A stretch of DNA of 64,000 bases from an uncultured Eubacteriales bacterium. GTDB taxonomy: Bacteria > Bacillota > Clostridia > Lachnospirales > Bianqueaceae. Under the pieces are notes generated by a model. The model saw only the letters and a list, made by a program, of their open reading frames with translations, was not told where the DNA came from and made no database searches. Shown here in pieces: positions 57,314 to 64,000 of the stretch (the first letter of the stretch is position 1; every line of letters begins with the position of its first letter). The position numbers and the translations under genes are program-made. Location of the stretch: contig OMYN01000006.1 in NCBI GenBank assembly GCA_900315265.1, forward strand, positions 1 through 64,000, in the 5' to 3' direction.

Positions 57314-58858
57314 TTACAGATAATTTTCAGGATCCTGCAATACTCCGTAATAGTAAACTTCAAAGTGCAGGTGAGGGCCGGTCGACATACCGGTCGTACC
57401 GACATAACCGATCACCTGACCCTGGTAAACGGTATCCCCGGCGCTGACAGCGACCGAACTCATATGTCCGTACAGGGTGCTCAGGCCGTTGCCGTGATCG
57501 ATGACGACATAATTGCCGTATCCGCTGCCCCATCCGTCAGTGTTGGCTGTAACGACCGTACCGCCCTGGGCAGCATAGATCGCATCGCCGTAATTTGCCA
57601 GAATATCGATCCCGTTATGGCTCCTCCATTCCTGAAGGATCGGATGGAAACGCATACCGTACAGAGAAGACAGGACATAATGCCAGCCACCGCCGTCCAA
57701 AGGCCAGCCCAGGACACCGCTGCCGATGCCCGGCCAGGTATTCCAGTAGCCGTCCGAGCGGGCCCGCCCGTCAGCAGGATCTGCCGTACCGGCCGTATTG
57801 CTGCCTCCGCCGCTGGAAGAACCGCCGCCGTTTGACCCGCTGTTTTCTGAATTACTAGATTCGCCGTTGTTACTACCGCTGTTTTCGGTATTGCCTGCTT
57901 CACCGCTGCCGCCGGCATTGCTATTGCTTCCGCCATTGCCACCTGTCTCCGACGATGAAGATTCCGCATTAGCCGTATTTGCCTGCTGTGCTTTTGCTTC
58001 CGCCTCTTTTTCAGCCTCCAGCCGGGCCGCCTCTTCGGCTGCAGCCTGCTCCGCGGCCAGCCGCTGTTTCTCCTGAGTCTGAGCATCCGCATTGGCCTGC
58101 AGCATGGCAACGATCGAATCCTGCTGTTCCTGCTGCTGTTGAGCCAAGAGTTCCAGGGCTACTTTATCATCGTTTAAAGAATCAAGAGTAGCCTGCTTTT
58201 CATCCAAAGCGGACTGCAGCTGCTGCTGTTGGTCTTCCAGATCGGCTTTGTTGGTCTCCAGATCCTTCTGAGTCGCTTCGATCTGGGATTTGGACTGCTC
58301 GATCTTTGCCTGGACAGCTTTCATGTTGTTCATGACATTATTGTCATAATCAACTACCTGGGAAACATATTCCAGACGGGAGAAGAAGTCGGAAATACTG
58401 CTGGCATCCAGCAGGACTTCCAGATAACTGGTGCGGTCGTTTTCGTACATCATCTGTACACGGCCCTTAAACTTATCGTAATAGGTAGCCAGCTCAGCCT
58501 TCTGCTCTTTCAGCTGCGCTTTGGTGTCTTCCAGTGTCTTCTCATTATCAGCGATCTTATTGTTCAGATCGGTGATCTTCTCACCGACCGACTGGATCTG
58601 ATCATTGATGTCGGCAACTTCACTCGTTACCGCATCTACTTTTTCCTGCGCGTCCTGCAGCTGCTGCTGAGTCGCGTTTTGCAGTTCCTGGTTTTGCTGC
58701 TGCTGGTCTTCCAGATTCTGCTGCTCCTGCTGCATCTGGCTCAGATCATCATCTGCCAGTGCCTGAACGCAGCAGCCGGCTATGATCGAAACGGCCAGCA
58801 CAAGAGCCAGGACAGCCGTTACGATCCGTTTCATCCTGTTTTTAGCGATTGCTTTCAT
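57314..58858 (-). CDS. Secreted coiled-coil peptidoglycan hydrolase (M23/LytM), PcsB/CwlO-like place
   Basis: Has 514 residues: a signal peptide (basic start MKAIAKNRMKR, hydrophobic core about 12-28, Ala-rich cleavage region near QALADD), a long Gln/Glu-rich coiled coil (about 35-270), a Gly/Ser/Asn linker (about 300-355) and a C-terminal LytM domain. Zinc ligands fit H414 and D418 (HNGID) and H498 in HLHFE, with H465 in YGHM as catalytic helper. It lies 30 nt after ftsX. Coiled-coil hydrolases encoded next to FtsEX (PcsB, CwlO) are activated through FtsX, so the same control is expected here. Confidence 0.93.
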   Translation of the reverse strand: MKAIAKNRMKRIVTAVLALVLAVSIIAGCCVQALADDDLSQMQQEQQNLEDQQQQNQELQNATQQQLQDAQEKVDAVTSEVADINDQIQSVGEKITDLNNKIADNEKTLEDTKAQLKEQKAELATYYDKFKGRVQMMYENDRTSYLEVLLDASSISDFFSRLEYVSQVVDYDNNVMNNMKAVQAKIEQSKSQIEATQKDLETNKADLEDQQQQLQSALDEKQATLDSLNDDKVALELLAQQQQEQQDSIVAMLQANADAQTQEKQRLAAEQAAAEEAARLEAEKEAEAKAQQANTANAESSSSETGGNGGSNSNAGGSGEAGNTENSGSNNGESSNSENSGSNGGGSSSGGGSNTAGTADPADGRARSDGYWNTWPGIGSGVLGWPLDGGGWHYVLSSLYGMRFHPILQEWRSHNGIDILANYGDAIYAAQGGTVVTANTDGWGSGYGNYVVIDHGNGLSTLYGHMSSVAVSAGDTVYQGQVIGYVGTTGMSTGPHLHFEVYYYGVLQDPENYL

Positions 58859-58888
58859 TCTTCGTAACCTTACTCCTTTCCCGATCGA

Positions 58889-59806
58889 TCAAACCTTCAG
58901 GTGGCGGCGGATGGAAATAGTACTTCCAAGCGCACCGACCACTATACTAAGAATCAAGAAAATAGGAAGCAGCCCATGCATGATCTCTCCCAGGCTCAAG
59001 AAAGTAAAGAGCTGGGAAATAGACGAAAAGCGCTCTGCCATCAGTTTTACCAAAGCGTTATAGCCGAAGAAGACCAAAGCAGTCGGCAGGATCGCTCCCA
59101 AAAAACCGATCAGGATACCTTCTACCAAAAAGGGCAGCCTGACAAAGGAGTCCGTCGCGCCGATATACTTCATGATGCTGATTTCATTTCTTCTGGTATA
59201 GACCGAGACCCGGATGGTGTTGGTGATCAGAAGAAGGGCTACGAAAATAAGGAAGAGGATCAGTGCCCCGCCCACATACGTCACCAGCTTGGCAAAAGAA
59301 GCCAGCGTCCTTGACGCATTTGCAGAATAACTGATCTTTCGTATCTGACTGAAGGACTTAAGAAAATCCACGACCTGCTGCTGTTTCTCGGCGGAAACAG
59401 CGTAGACCTCGAAGTTGGCTGAATTTTTAAGAGGGTTGTCGTTGTCAAGTTGTTCTACCAGATCCGAATCATTGGCGGAATCTCCCAGCATCTCGGATTT
59501 AAAATCCTTCCATGCTTCATCGGAAGAAACATAATTCCAGCTGGCAATATCCTGATTCTCATCTAATTTTTTAGAGATATCATCGATCTCTTCCTGGCTG
59601 AGCTGGCCGTTCAGGAAAGCAACGATGCCCAGGTTTTTATCAAGGTCATTGGTAAAGCTGCGGACATTCATGACCAGGCAGTATACGATACCGAAGATGA
59701 TCAGGACGGCGGAAATGGTGCCGACCGAAGCCAGCGACATAAGACCGTTCCTGAAGACGCTTTTGAAGCCGTCCCGTATACAGCTGTTGACAGTTCTAAT
59801 CTTCAT
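58889..59806 (-). CDS. ftsX: Cell-division ABC transporter permease FtsX
   Basis: Membrane partner of FtsE that activates peptidoglycan hydrolases rather than moving a substrate. It has 305 residues from the ATG at 59806 (MKIRTVNSC), with AGGAGG 8 nt before it; two upstream in-frame codons are rejected as too close. Four transmembrane helices: about 20-45, then the extracellular loop (about 50-170) and three clustered at about 175-295. The start overlaps the ftsE stop by 11 nt. Confidence 0.95.
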   Translation of the reverse strand: MKIRTVNSCIRDGFKSVFRNGLMSLASVGTISAVLIIFGIVYCLVMNVRSFTNDLDKNLGIVAFLNGQLSQEEIDDISKKLDENQDIASWNYVSSDEAWKDFKSEMLGDSANDSDLVEQLDNDNPLKNSANFEVYAVSAEKQQQVVDFLKSFSQIRKISYSANASRTLASFAKLVTYVGGALILFLIFVALLLITNTIRVSVYTRRNEISIMKYIGATDSFVRLPFLVEGILIGFLGAILPTALVFFGYNALVKLMAERFSSISQLFTFLSLGEIMHGLLPIFLILSIVVGALGSTISIRRHLKV

Positions 59807-60482
59807 CGTCATACCCTCCTGTTTCCGAATCGCGGACAACAACTCCGCGCACCAGGTGGATGACGCGTTTCTGCATCTCGTTTACGATATCTTTATCATG
59901 GGTCGCAACAATAACGGTCGTGCCCCGGCGGTTGATGGCCTCAAGCACCTCCATGATCTCCTCGGAATTGCGGGGATCGAGGTTGCCGGTAGGTTCGTCC
60001 GCGATAACGATCGAAGGATTGTTGACAATAGCCCGGGCGATGGCCGTGCGCTGCTGTTCACCGCCGGAGATCTCATTAGGCATGCTCTTGGATTTGTGGG
60101 ACAGCCCGACCAGATTCAGGGCAGCCGGCACCGACCGGCGGATCTTACGCTGGGAGACTTCGATTACCTCCAGGGCGAAAGCTACGTTTTCGTACACCGT
60201 CCGTTTGGGAAGAAGGCGGTAATCCTGGAAAACGATGCCCATATTCCGCCTCAGGGCTGCAACTTTTCCTCTCCTAAGTTTGGTAATATCCTTGCCGTCG
60301 ATAATGATCGACCCTTCGGTGGGCTTGAGTTCACGCATCAGAAGGCGCAAAAGCGTACTCTTGCCCGAGCCGCTCTCGCCGACGATGAAGACAAACTCAC
60401 CGTCATTGATGCGAAGATTCACGTCGTCAACGCCCGTAACGTTTCCTTCGTAAATCTTCGTCACATGATTCAATTCAATCAT
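59796..60482 (-). CDS. ftsE: Cell-division ATP-binding protein FtsE
   Basis: ATPase of the FtsEX complex. It has 228 residues with Walker A GESGSGKST (35-43), the signature ISGGEQQR, Walker B ending IADEPTGNLD and an H-loop (VATHDKD). Full length. ftsE-ftsX-hydrolase is a compact operon; the sequence before it (60483-60578) shows no clear promoter, and the repeat array lies beyond. Confidence 0.96.
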   Translation of the reverse strand: MIELNHVTKIYEGNVTGVDDVNLRINDGEFVFIVGESGSGKSTLLRLLMRELKPTEGSIIIDGKDITKLRRGKVAALRRNMGIVFQDYRLLPKRTVYENVAFALEVIEVSQRKIRRSVPAALNLVGLSHKSKSMPNEISGGEQQRTAIARAIVNNPSIVIADEPTGNLDPRNSEEIMEVLEAINRRGTTVIVATHDKDIVNEMQKRVIHLVRGVVVRDSETGGYDDED

Positions 60483-60578
60483 CTATGACTCCTGTAAATT
60501 GATTTATTGCTCTTCTCTTTTTCAGGTTTTCCCCCGCCCTTCTGCGCTTTTTTAAGCTGTCTCTATGAGCGGTTAAAG

Positions 60579-60655
60579 GCACGTTTCGTGCCTTGCACCT
60601 TCTGTGCCTTGCATGTTCCATGCCCTGCGTGTGCCGCGCCTTGCACGTTCCGTGT
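60579..60655. repeat. Array of five 16-bp self-complementary repeats
   Basis: Units at 60579-60591 (short first), 60592-60607, 60608-60623, 60624-60639 and 60640-60655 follow with an exact 16-bp period; plus-strand consensus CTTGCAYGTTCCRTGC. On the minus-strand RNA each unit can form a 5-bp hairpin with a 3-nt loop (GCATG-GAA-CATGC or GCACG-AAA-CGTGC) separated by AAG. Between units stem bases change in a paired way (C-G to T-A) in the first and third units; the other three carry one mismatch each. It begins 15 nt beyond the stop of the PucR-type regulator. Confidence 0.85.
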
Positions 60656-60670
60656 CTTTTTATACGGACA

Positions 60671-61771
60671 TTATTTGAAACCGTTTTTCTCCATATAGGT
60701 CATGTACTTGGCAACCATCAGCGCGATCTTGAAGGTAATGGCATCGTCAAAGGTACGCACATCCAGCCCGGTATTTTTCTGAAGTTTATCCAGACGGTAT
60801 ACCAGGGTATTGCGGTGGATGTACAGCTGACGGGAAGTCTCCGAAATATTCAGATTATTCTCGAAAAACTTATTGACCGTGTTAAGGGTCTCTTCATCGA
60901 AGTCCTCGACCTTGATATCTTTGAAGATCTCATTGATATACATCTTGCACAAAGACAGGGGCAGCTGATAGATCAGACGGCCGATGCCCAGGCGGTTGTA
61001 ATTGATGACATACTTCTCTTCGTAGAAGATCTTTCCGACTTCCAGCGCGATCTTTGCTTCCTTATAGGAACGGGAAATATCTTTCAGATCGGTCACGACG
61101 GAACCAAGCGAAATACGCACATGGCCCAGCGCCTCCGAACTTAAGGTATCGGAAATGGTCAGGGCGACCTTTTCCAGTGCCTGACGGGAGGAATCCTCCT
61201 CCACCTCTTTGACCAGGATGATATTGTCCTCGTCTACCGCCGTAATAAAGTCTTTCGTTTTGACCGGGTAAATGCTGCGGATGATCTCCATCACGCTGGC
61301 ATTCGTGTCCTTATCGTTCTTGGACTCGACCAGATAAACGACACGCTTGACATTATTATCGATGCGCAGCTTTTTAGCCCGCATGTAAATATCTACCAGA
61401 AGCAGATTATCAAGCAGCAGATTTTTGATAAAGTTATCTTTGTCGAAGCGCTCTTTATAAGCGGTCAGAAGGCTCTGGATCTGAAAAGCCGCGATCTTTC
61501 CGACTTTATAAGCTTCCTCATCCTCGCCGCGGATAGCGACGATATACTCGACCTCATTGTTGTCGAAGACTTTAAAAAGCTGATAACCGGCCAGGAGCAT
61601 ACTTTCCGCCTGGGTATTCATCATTTCCGGGACCAGCGAGATCTTGCGGACGTTGCGGTTTTCTTCCGTTGTAGCCAGCAGGCTGCCTTCGACATCCATT
61701 ACCGAGATATCGAAGCGAGTGATCGATTTGAGACCATCAATCGTTGTTTGAAGAATCTGATTTGAGATCAC
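60671..61771 (-). CDS. PucR/CdaR-type transcriptional regulator
   Basis: Has 366 residues from a GTG at 61771 with AGGAGG 7 nt before it (first residues MISNQILQTTIDGLK); a frame extension is rejected. N-terminal putative sugar-diacid-type sensor domain (about 1-130), a central GGDEF-related region (VRISLGSVVTDLKDISRSYKEAKIAL, about 225-255) and a C-terminal helix-turn-helix (NISETSRQLYIHRNTLVYRLDKL, about 305-335) characteristic of the CdaR/PucR family. The effector and targets are unknown; the next genes are ftsEX and lysC, neither a usual target. A palindrome covers its promoter, so it may be autoregulated. Confidence 0.88.
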   Translation of the reverse strand: MISNQILQTTIDGLKSITRFDISVMDVEGSLLATTEENRNVRKISLVPEMMNTQAESMLLAGYQLFKVFDNNEVEYIVAIRGEDEEAYKVGKIAAFQIQSLLTAYKERFDKDNFIKNLLLDNLLLVDIYMRAKKLRIDNNVKRVVYLVESKNDKDTNASVMEIIRSIYPVKTKDFITAVDEDNIILVKEVEEDSSRQALEKVALTISDTLSSEALGHVRISLGSVVTDLKDISRSYKEAKIALEVGKIFYEEKYVINYNRLGIGRLIYQLPLSLCKMYINEIFKDIKVEDFDEETLNTVNKFFENNLNISETSRQLYIHRNTLVYRLDKLQKNTGLDVRTFDDAITFKIALMVAKYMTYMEKNGFK

Positions 61772-61860
61772 ACTAACACCTCCTATTTCGTCCTTACCTA
61801 GCAAATTGTAACATAATCAACCTTGAAATTCCATAGAAACCCGCAATATTTCCGATATAG

Positions 61861-61889
61861 ATTGTAACAATTCTGTTACATCTTGCGAA
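61861..61889 (-). promoter_or_regulatory. Candidate promoter with overlapping palindrome
   Basis: TTCGCA (61884-61889), 17 bp, TACAAT (61861-61866) on the minus strand. A perfect 18-bp inverted repeat TGTAACA-ATTC-TGTTACA (61863-61880) covers the -10 box and most of the spacer. A second TACAAT with the same TGTAACA half-site lies at 61805-61813 but lacks a good -35. This is a candidate operator for the PucR/CdaR-type gene that follows. Confidence 0.6.
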
Positions 61890-61923
61890 CATTTCATGCG
61901 GTATCTTAAGATCTCGGCTCGTT

Positions 61924-63264
61924 TTAATCTACTTCTGACTGTTCTTTTTCTGCCTTTTGGCGATATTCATAAAGGCATTCGACTGTCTTTTCGAAGTCTT
62001 TTTCATCGACGCCCACGATCAAAGTGATCTCGTTGACGCCCTGGATCACCAGACGTACACCGATATTCTGGTCGGCAATGGCCTTAAGGATCTGATAAGT
62101 AGAACCGATCACATCCGCGATCCTTTGTCCTACGACCGCGACCAGAGCCAGATTGCGTTCGACTTTCATGCTGTAGGGATCGATCTCCCGGCGGATCCTG
62201 CGCAGGATACTCTCCTCTTTTCCCTTGATCTCATCCGCGCTGACTACGACCGTCATCGTACCGATGCTGGAGGGCACATGCTCGACCATGACCATGGCCT
62301 CCTCGAAGACCTGAAGGATCTTGCGGCCGAAAGTCAGACGGTCCGAACCGATATCCTTCTCAAAAGACATGGCCACAAAGCCTTTTTTGCCGGTGATGCC
62401 GGTAATAAAGGCATGTTTTCCCGTGATCTGGTCGTCCGGCAGGATCCAGCTGCCCACATCCTGAGGACGGTTGGTGTTTTTGATGTTGATAGGGATGCCG
62501 GCCGAACGGGCGGGAAAAATGGCCTCTTCATGAAAGACCTGGGCTCCCATGTAAGACAGCTCCCTGAGTTCGCCGTAGCTGACCTCTCTGACCGATCCGG
62601 GATCGTCGATAATGTTGGGATCTGCTACCAGAAATCCCGACACATCGGTCCAGTTCTCATAGACATCGACATTCATCGCCTTGCTGACGATGGATCCAGT
62701 GATATCGCTTCCGCCCCGTGAGAAGGTGCGGGTACGGCCGCTTTCATTGGCTCCGTAAAAGCCCGGCATGACAAACTTCTCCATACCGGAAAATTTCTCA
62801 AATGCCGCGTAGGTCAGATTTTCATCGAACTGACCGCGGGCGTCGAACCGGATACACTCCTCCGGATCCAGAAAAGGATAGTCCAGGATCTTTGACAACA
62901 GACGTCCGCACAGATATTCGCCCCGACTCACCAGATATTCCCGTGACAGGCCTTCTTCCATGCGGCTGATAATGGTCCGGTACTCGTTTTCCAGTGAAAA
63001 GTCCAGGCCCAGATCACGGATGATCTCGTTGTAACGCTCTTCGATCTTTTTGAAGTATTCTCTTCCTTGGTCGGAATCGTGTTTCTGGATCTCAAAGCAT
63101 TTAATAAGCATATCCGTTACTTTGACATCCCCCTTGAAGCGCCTGCCCGGCGCGGACGGGATCACATAAAGGCGGGAAGGATCGGCTTTGATAATGTCGA
63201 CGACCTTCTGAACATGCTCGGCGTCCGCAAGGGAACTGCCGCCGAATTTAACTGTTTTTCTCAT
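61924..63264 (-). CDS. lysC: Aspartate kinase
   Basis: Phosphorylates aspartate, first step to lysine, threonine, methionine and diaminopimelate. It has 446 residues from the ATG at 63264 (MRKTVKFGGSSLADA), chosen because GAGG is 7 nt before it. The kinase domain (KFGGSS, RGGSDITGS, WTDVSGF) is followed by two ACT-type regulatory regions (about 290-430, e.g. LVIQGVNEITLIVGVDE). Long single-chain form without homoserine dehydrogenase. It follows the ftsZ terminator by about 45 nt. Confidence 0.93.
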   Translation of the reverse strand: MRKTVKFGGSSLADAEHVQKVVDIIKADPSRLYVIPSAPGRRFKGDVKVTDMLIKCFEIQKHDSDQGREYFKKIEERYNEIIRDLGLDFSLENEYRTIISRMEEGLSREYLVSRGEYLCGRLLSKILDYPFLDPEECIRFDARGQFDENLTYAAFEKFSGMEKFVMPGFYGANESGRTRTFSRGGSDITGSIVSKAMNVDVYENWTDVSGFLVADPNIIDDPGSVREVSYGELRELSYMGAQVFHEEAIFPARSAGIPINIKNTNRPQDVGSWILPDDQITGKHAFITGITGKKGFVAMSFEKDIGSDRLTFGRKILQVFEEAMVMVEHVPSSIGTMTVVVSADEIKGKEESILRRIRREIDPYSMKVERNLALVAVVGQRIADVIGSTYQILKAIADQNIGVRLVIQGVNEITLIVGVDEKDFEKTVECLYEYRQKAEKEQSEVD

Positions 63265-63306
63265 CAGCATGCCTCGTTAAGGGAGAAATTTCGGACTGTC
63301 GGAGTC

Positions 63307-63336
63307 AAAAAAAGCGGTCTGCAGTTGCAGACCGCT
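63307..63336 (-). terminator. Intrinsic terminator after ftsZ
   Basis: A perfect 11-bp stem AGCGGTCTGCA/TGCAGACCGCT (63313-63323 with 63326-63336) with a 2-nt apex, followed in the RNA by TTTTTTTGAC, 17 nt beyond the ftsZ stop. Confidence 0.9.
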
Positions 63337-63353
63337 CTGTCTGGCTTACTTAC

Positions 63354-64000
63354 TTACTTTCTTTTCTTGCGCTGTAGGAAACCGGGAATGTCGATCGGGA
63401 CTTCATCGGTATCGGTCTTATCGGATGAAAAAGAAGAATAGGAATCCGCCGTGCTCGTCTGTACCGGAGTGCGGTAGGAAGAACCCTGGAAACCGGACGC
63501 CTGTCCGACCGGCTTGAAGTTCTTGGAAGTCAGCTCAACAGCGCTGTCTTCGGTCTCGGTTTTTTTAGCCGCGGGCTCATTAGTATCGGTCTTGGTCGCG
63601 TCATTATCACCGAAATCGGTAGCGATAACGGTTACCATGATCTCATCGTCCATCGAATCATCCGTAGAAGTACCGATGATGATCTCCGCGTTTTCATCGA
63701 CCAGAGAACTGATATAATCGGAAACTGCATCAAATTCATACAGAGTCATATCGGGACCGCCGCAGATATTGACCAGAACAGCCTTTGCGCCTTCGATCGA
63801 GGTATCCATCAAAGGAGAAGCAATGGCCTGCTCTGCCGCTTTTCTGGCTTTATCCTCACCGGTAGCGCGGCCGATACCCATATGGGCAAGGCCTTTGTCA
63901 TGCATTACCGTGCGGACATCGGCAAAGTCAAGGTTGATCATGCCGGGCCGGTAGATCAGATCGGAAATGCCCTGAACGCCTTCCCTGAGGACTTCGTCCG
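63354..64000 (-). CDS. ftsZ: Cell-division protein FtsZ, 3' part
   Basis: The frame is open to the window end, so the N-terminal GTP-binding half lies outside. The visible 214 residues start at DEVLREGVQGISDLI and include the catalytic T7 loop NLDFADV, the GIGRATGEDKA segment, the C-terminal domain, a Thr/Ser/Asp-rich linker (about 60 residues) and the conserved tail DEVPIDIPGFLQRKKRK that binds FtsA and SepF-type partners. An internal ATG at the MINLDF position is not the real start. Confidence 0.95.
   Translation of the reverse strand, partial: DEVLREGVQGISDLIYRPGMINLDFADVRTVMHDKGLAHMGIGRATGEDKARKAAEQAIASPLMDTSIEGAKAVLVNICGGPDMTLYEFDAVSDYISSLVDENAEIIIGTSTDDSMDDEIMVTVIATDFGDNDATKTDTNEPAAKKTETEDSAVELTSKNFKPVGQASGFQGSSYRTPVQTSTADSYSSFSSDKTDTDEVPIDIPGFLQRKKRK

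Noticed and set aside
60483-60578. A promoter directly before ftsE
   Set aside because: No -35/-10 pair with reasonable spacing could be found; transcription may come from further upstream.
60579-60655. A CRISPR array
   Set aside because: The 16-bp units are contiguous without unique spacers and are much shorter than CRISPR repeats; no cas genes are present.

Overview
The window looks like a chromosomal core segment of a low-to-medium GC Gram-positive anaerobe of the class Clostridia, most likely the Lachnospiraceae. The reasons are the Firmicutes order of the str, S10, spc and alpha gene clusters, strong AGGAGG ribosome-binding sites, L33/S14/L36 proteins with zinc cysteines, FtsEX next to a PcsB/CwlO-like hydrolase, and an L17 with a long internal insertion that I recall from Lachnospiraceae. 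The species is not identifiable from sequence reading alone. Almost everything is on the minus strand; only two genes (49195-50976) are on the plus strand.

In transcription order (high to low coordinates), the translation and transcription block runs: rpmG-secE-nusG-rplK-rplA; an L10-type leader, then rplJ-rplL; rpoB-rpoC; rpsL-rpsG-fusA; tuf; then the S10/spc/alpha superoperon from rpsJ to rplQ, with secY, adk, infA, rpoA and the small rpmJ embedded; then the ECF vitamin-transporter module ecfA1-ecfA2-ecfT and truA. Near-consensus promoters (TTGaca, about 17 bp, TAtaaT) precede rpmG, rplJ, rpoB, rpsL, tuf and rpsJ. Clear intrinsic terminators follow rplL, tuf, rplQ and truA. No map gene lies between adk and infA.

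Upstream of that block (35.4-64 kb) are housekeeping genes in short operons: mreB-like / recD2 / comF-like; ispE / nadE; cca / a membrane-anchored PEGA-domain protein of unknown function / phosphoglucomutase; an aminoglycoside-phosphotransferase-like sugar kinase; the plus-strand PHP phosphatase and metallo-beta-lactamase-fold hydrolase; a heterodimeric ABC exporter; two tandem PF00756-type esterases behind a birA that lacks its DNA-binding domain; ftsE-ftsX-M23 hydrolase; a PucR/CdaR-type regulator; an aspartate kinase; and the 3' part of ftsZ, cut by the window end.

I found no tRNA, rRNA, CRISPR array, insertion sequence, prophage, toxin-antitoxin or defence system, and no convincing new multi-gene system. 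The points most worth a second look are small: an array of five 16-bp self-complementary repeats after the PucR-type regulator, a perfect palindrome over that regulator's promoter, a recurrent arrangement in which terminator-like hairpins sit directly against the next gene's ribosome-binding site, several structured ribosomal-protein leaders, the PEGA-domain membrane protein, and the acidic C-terminal tail of RpoB.
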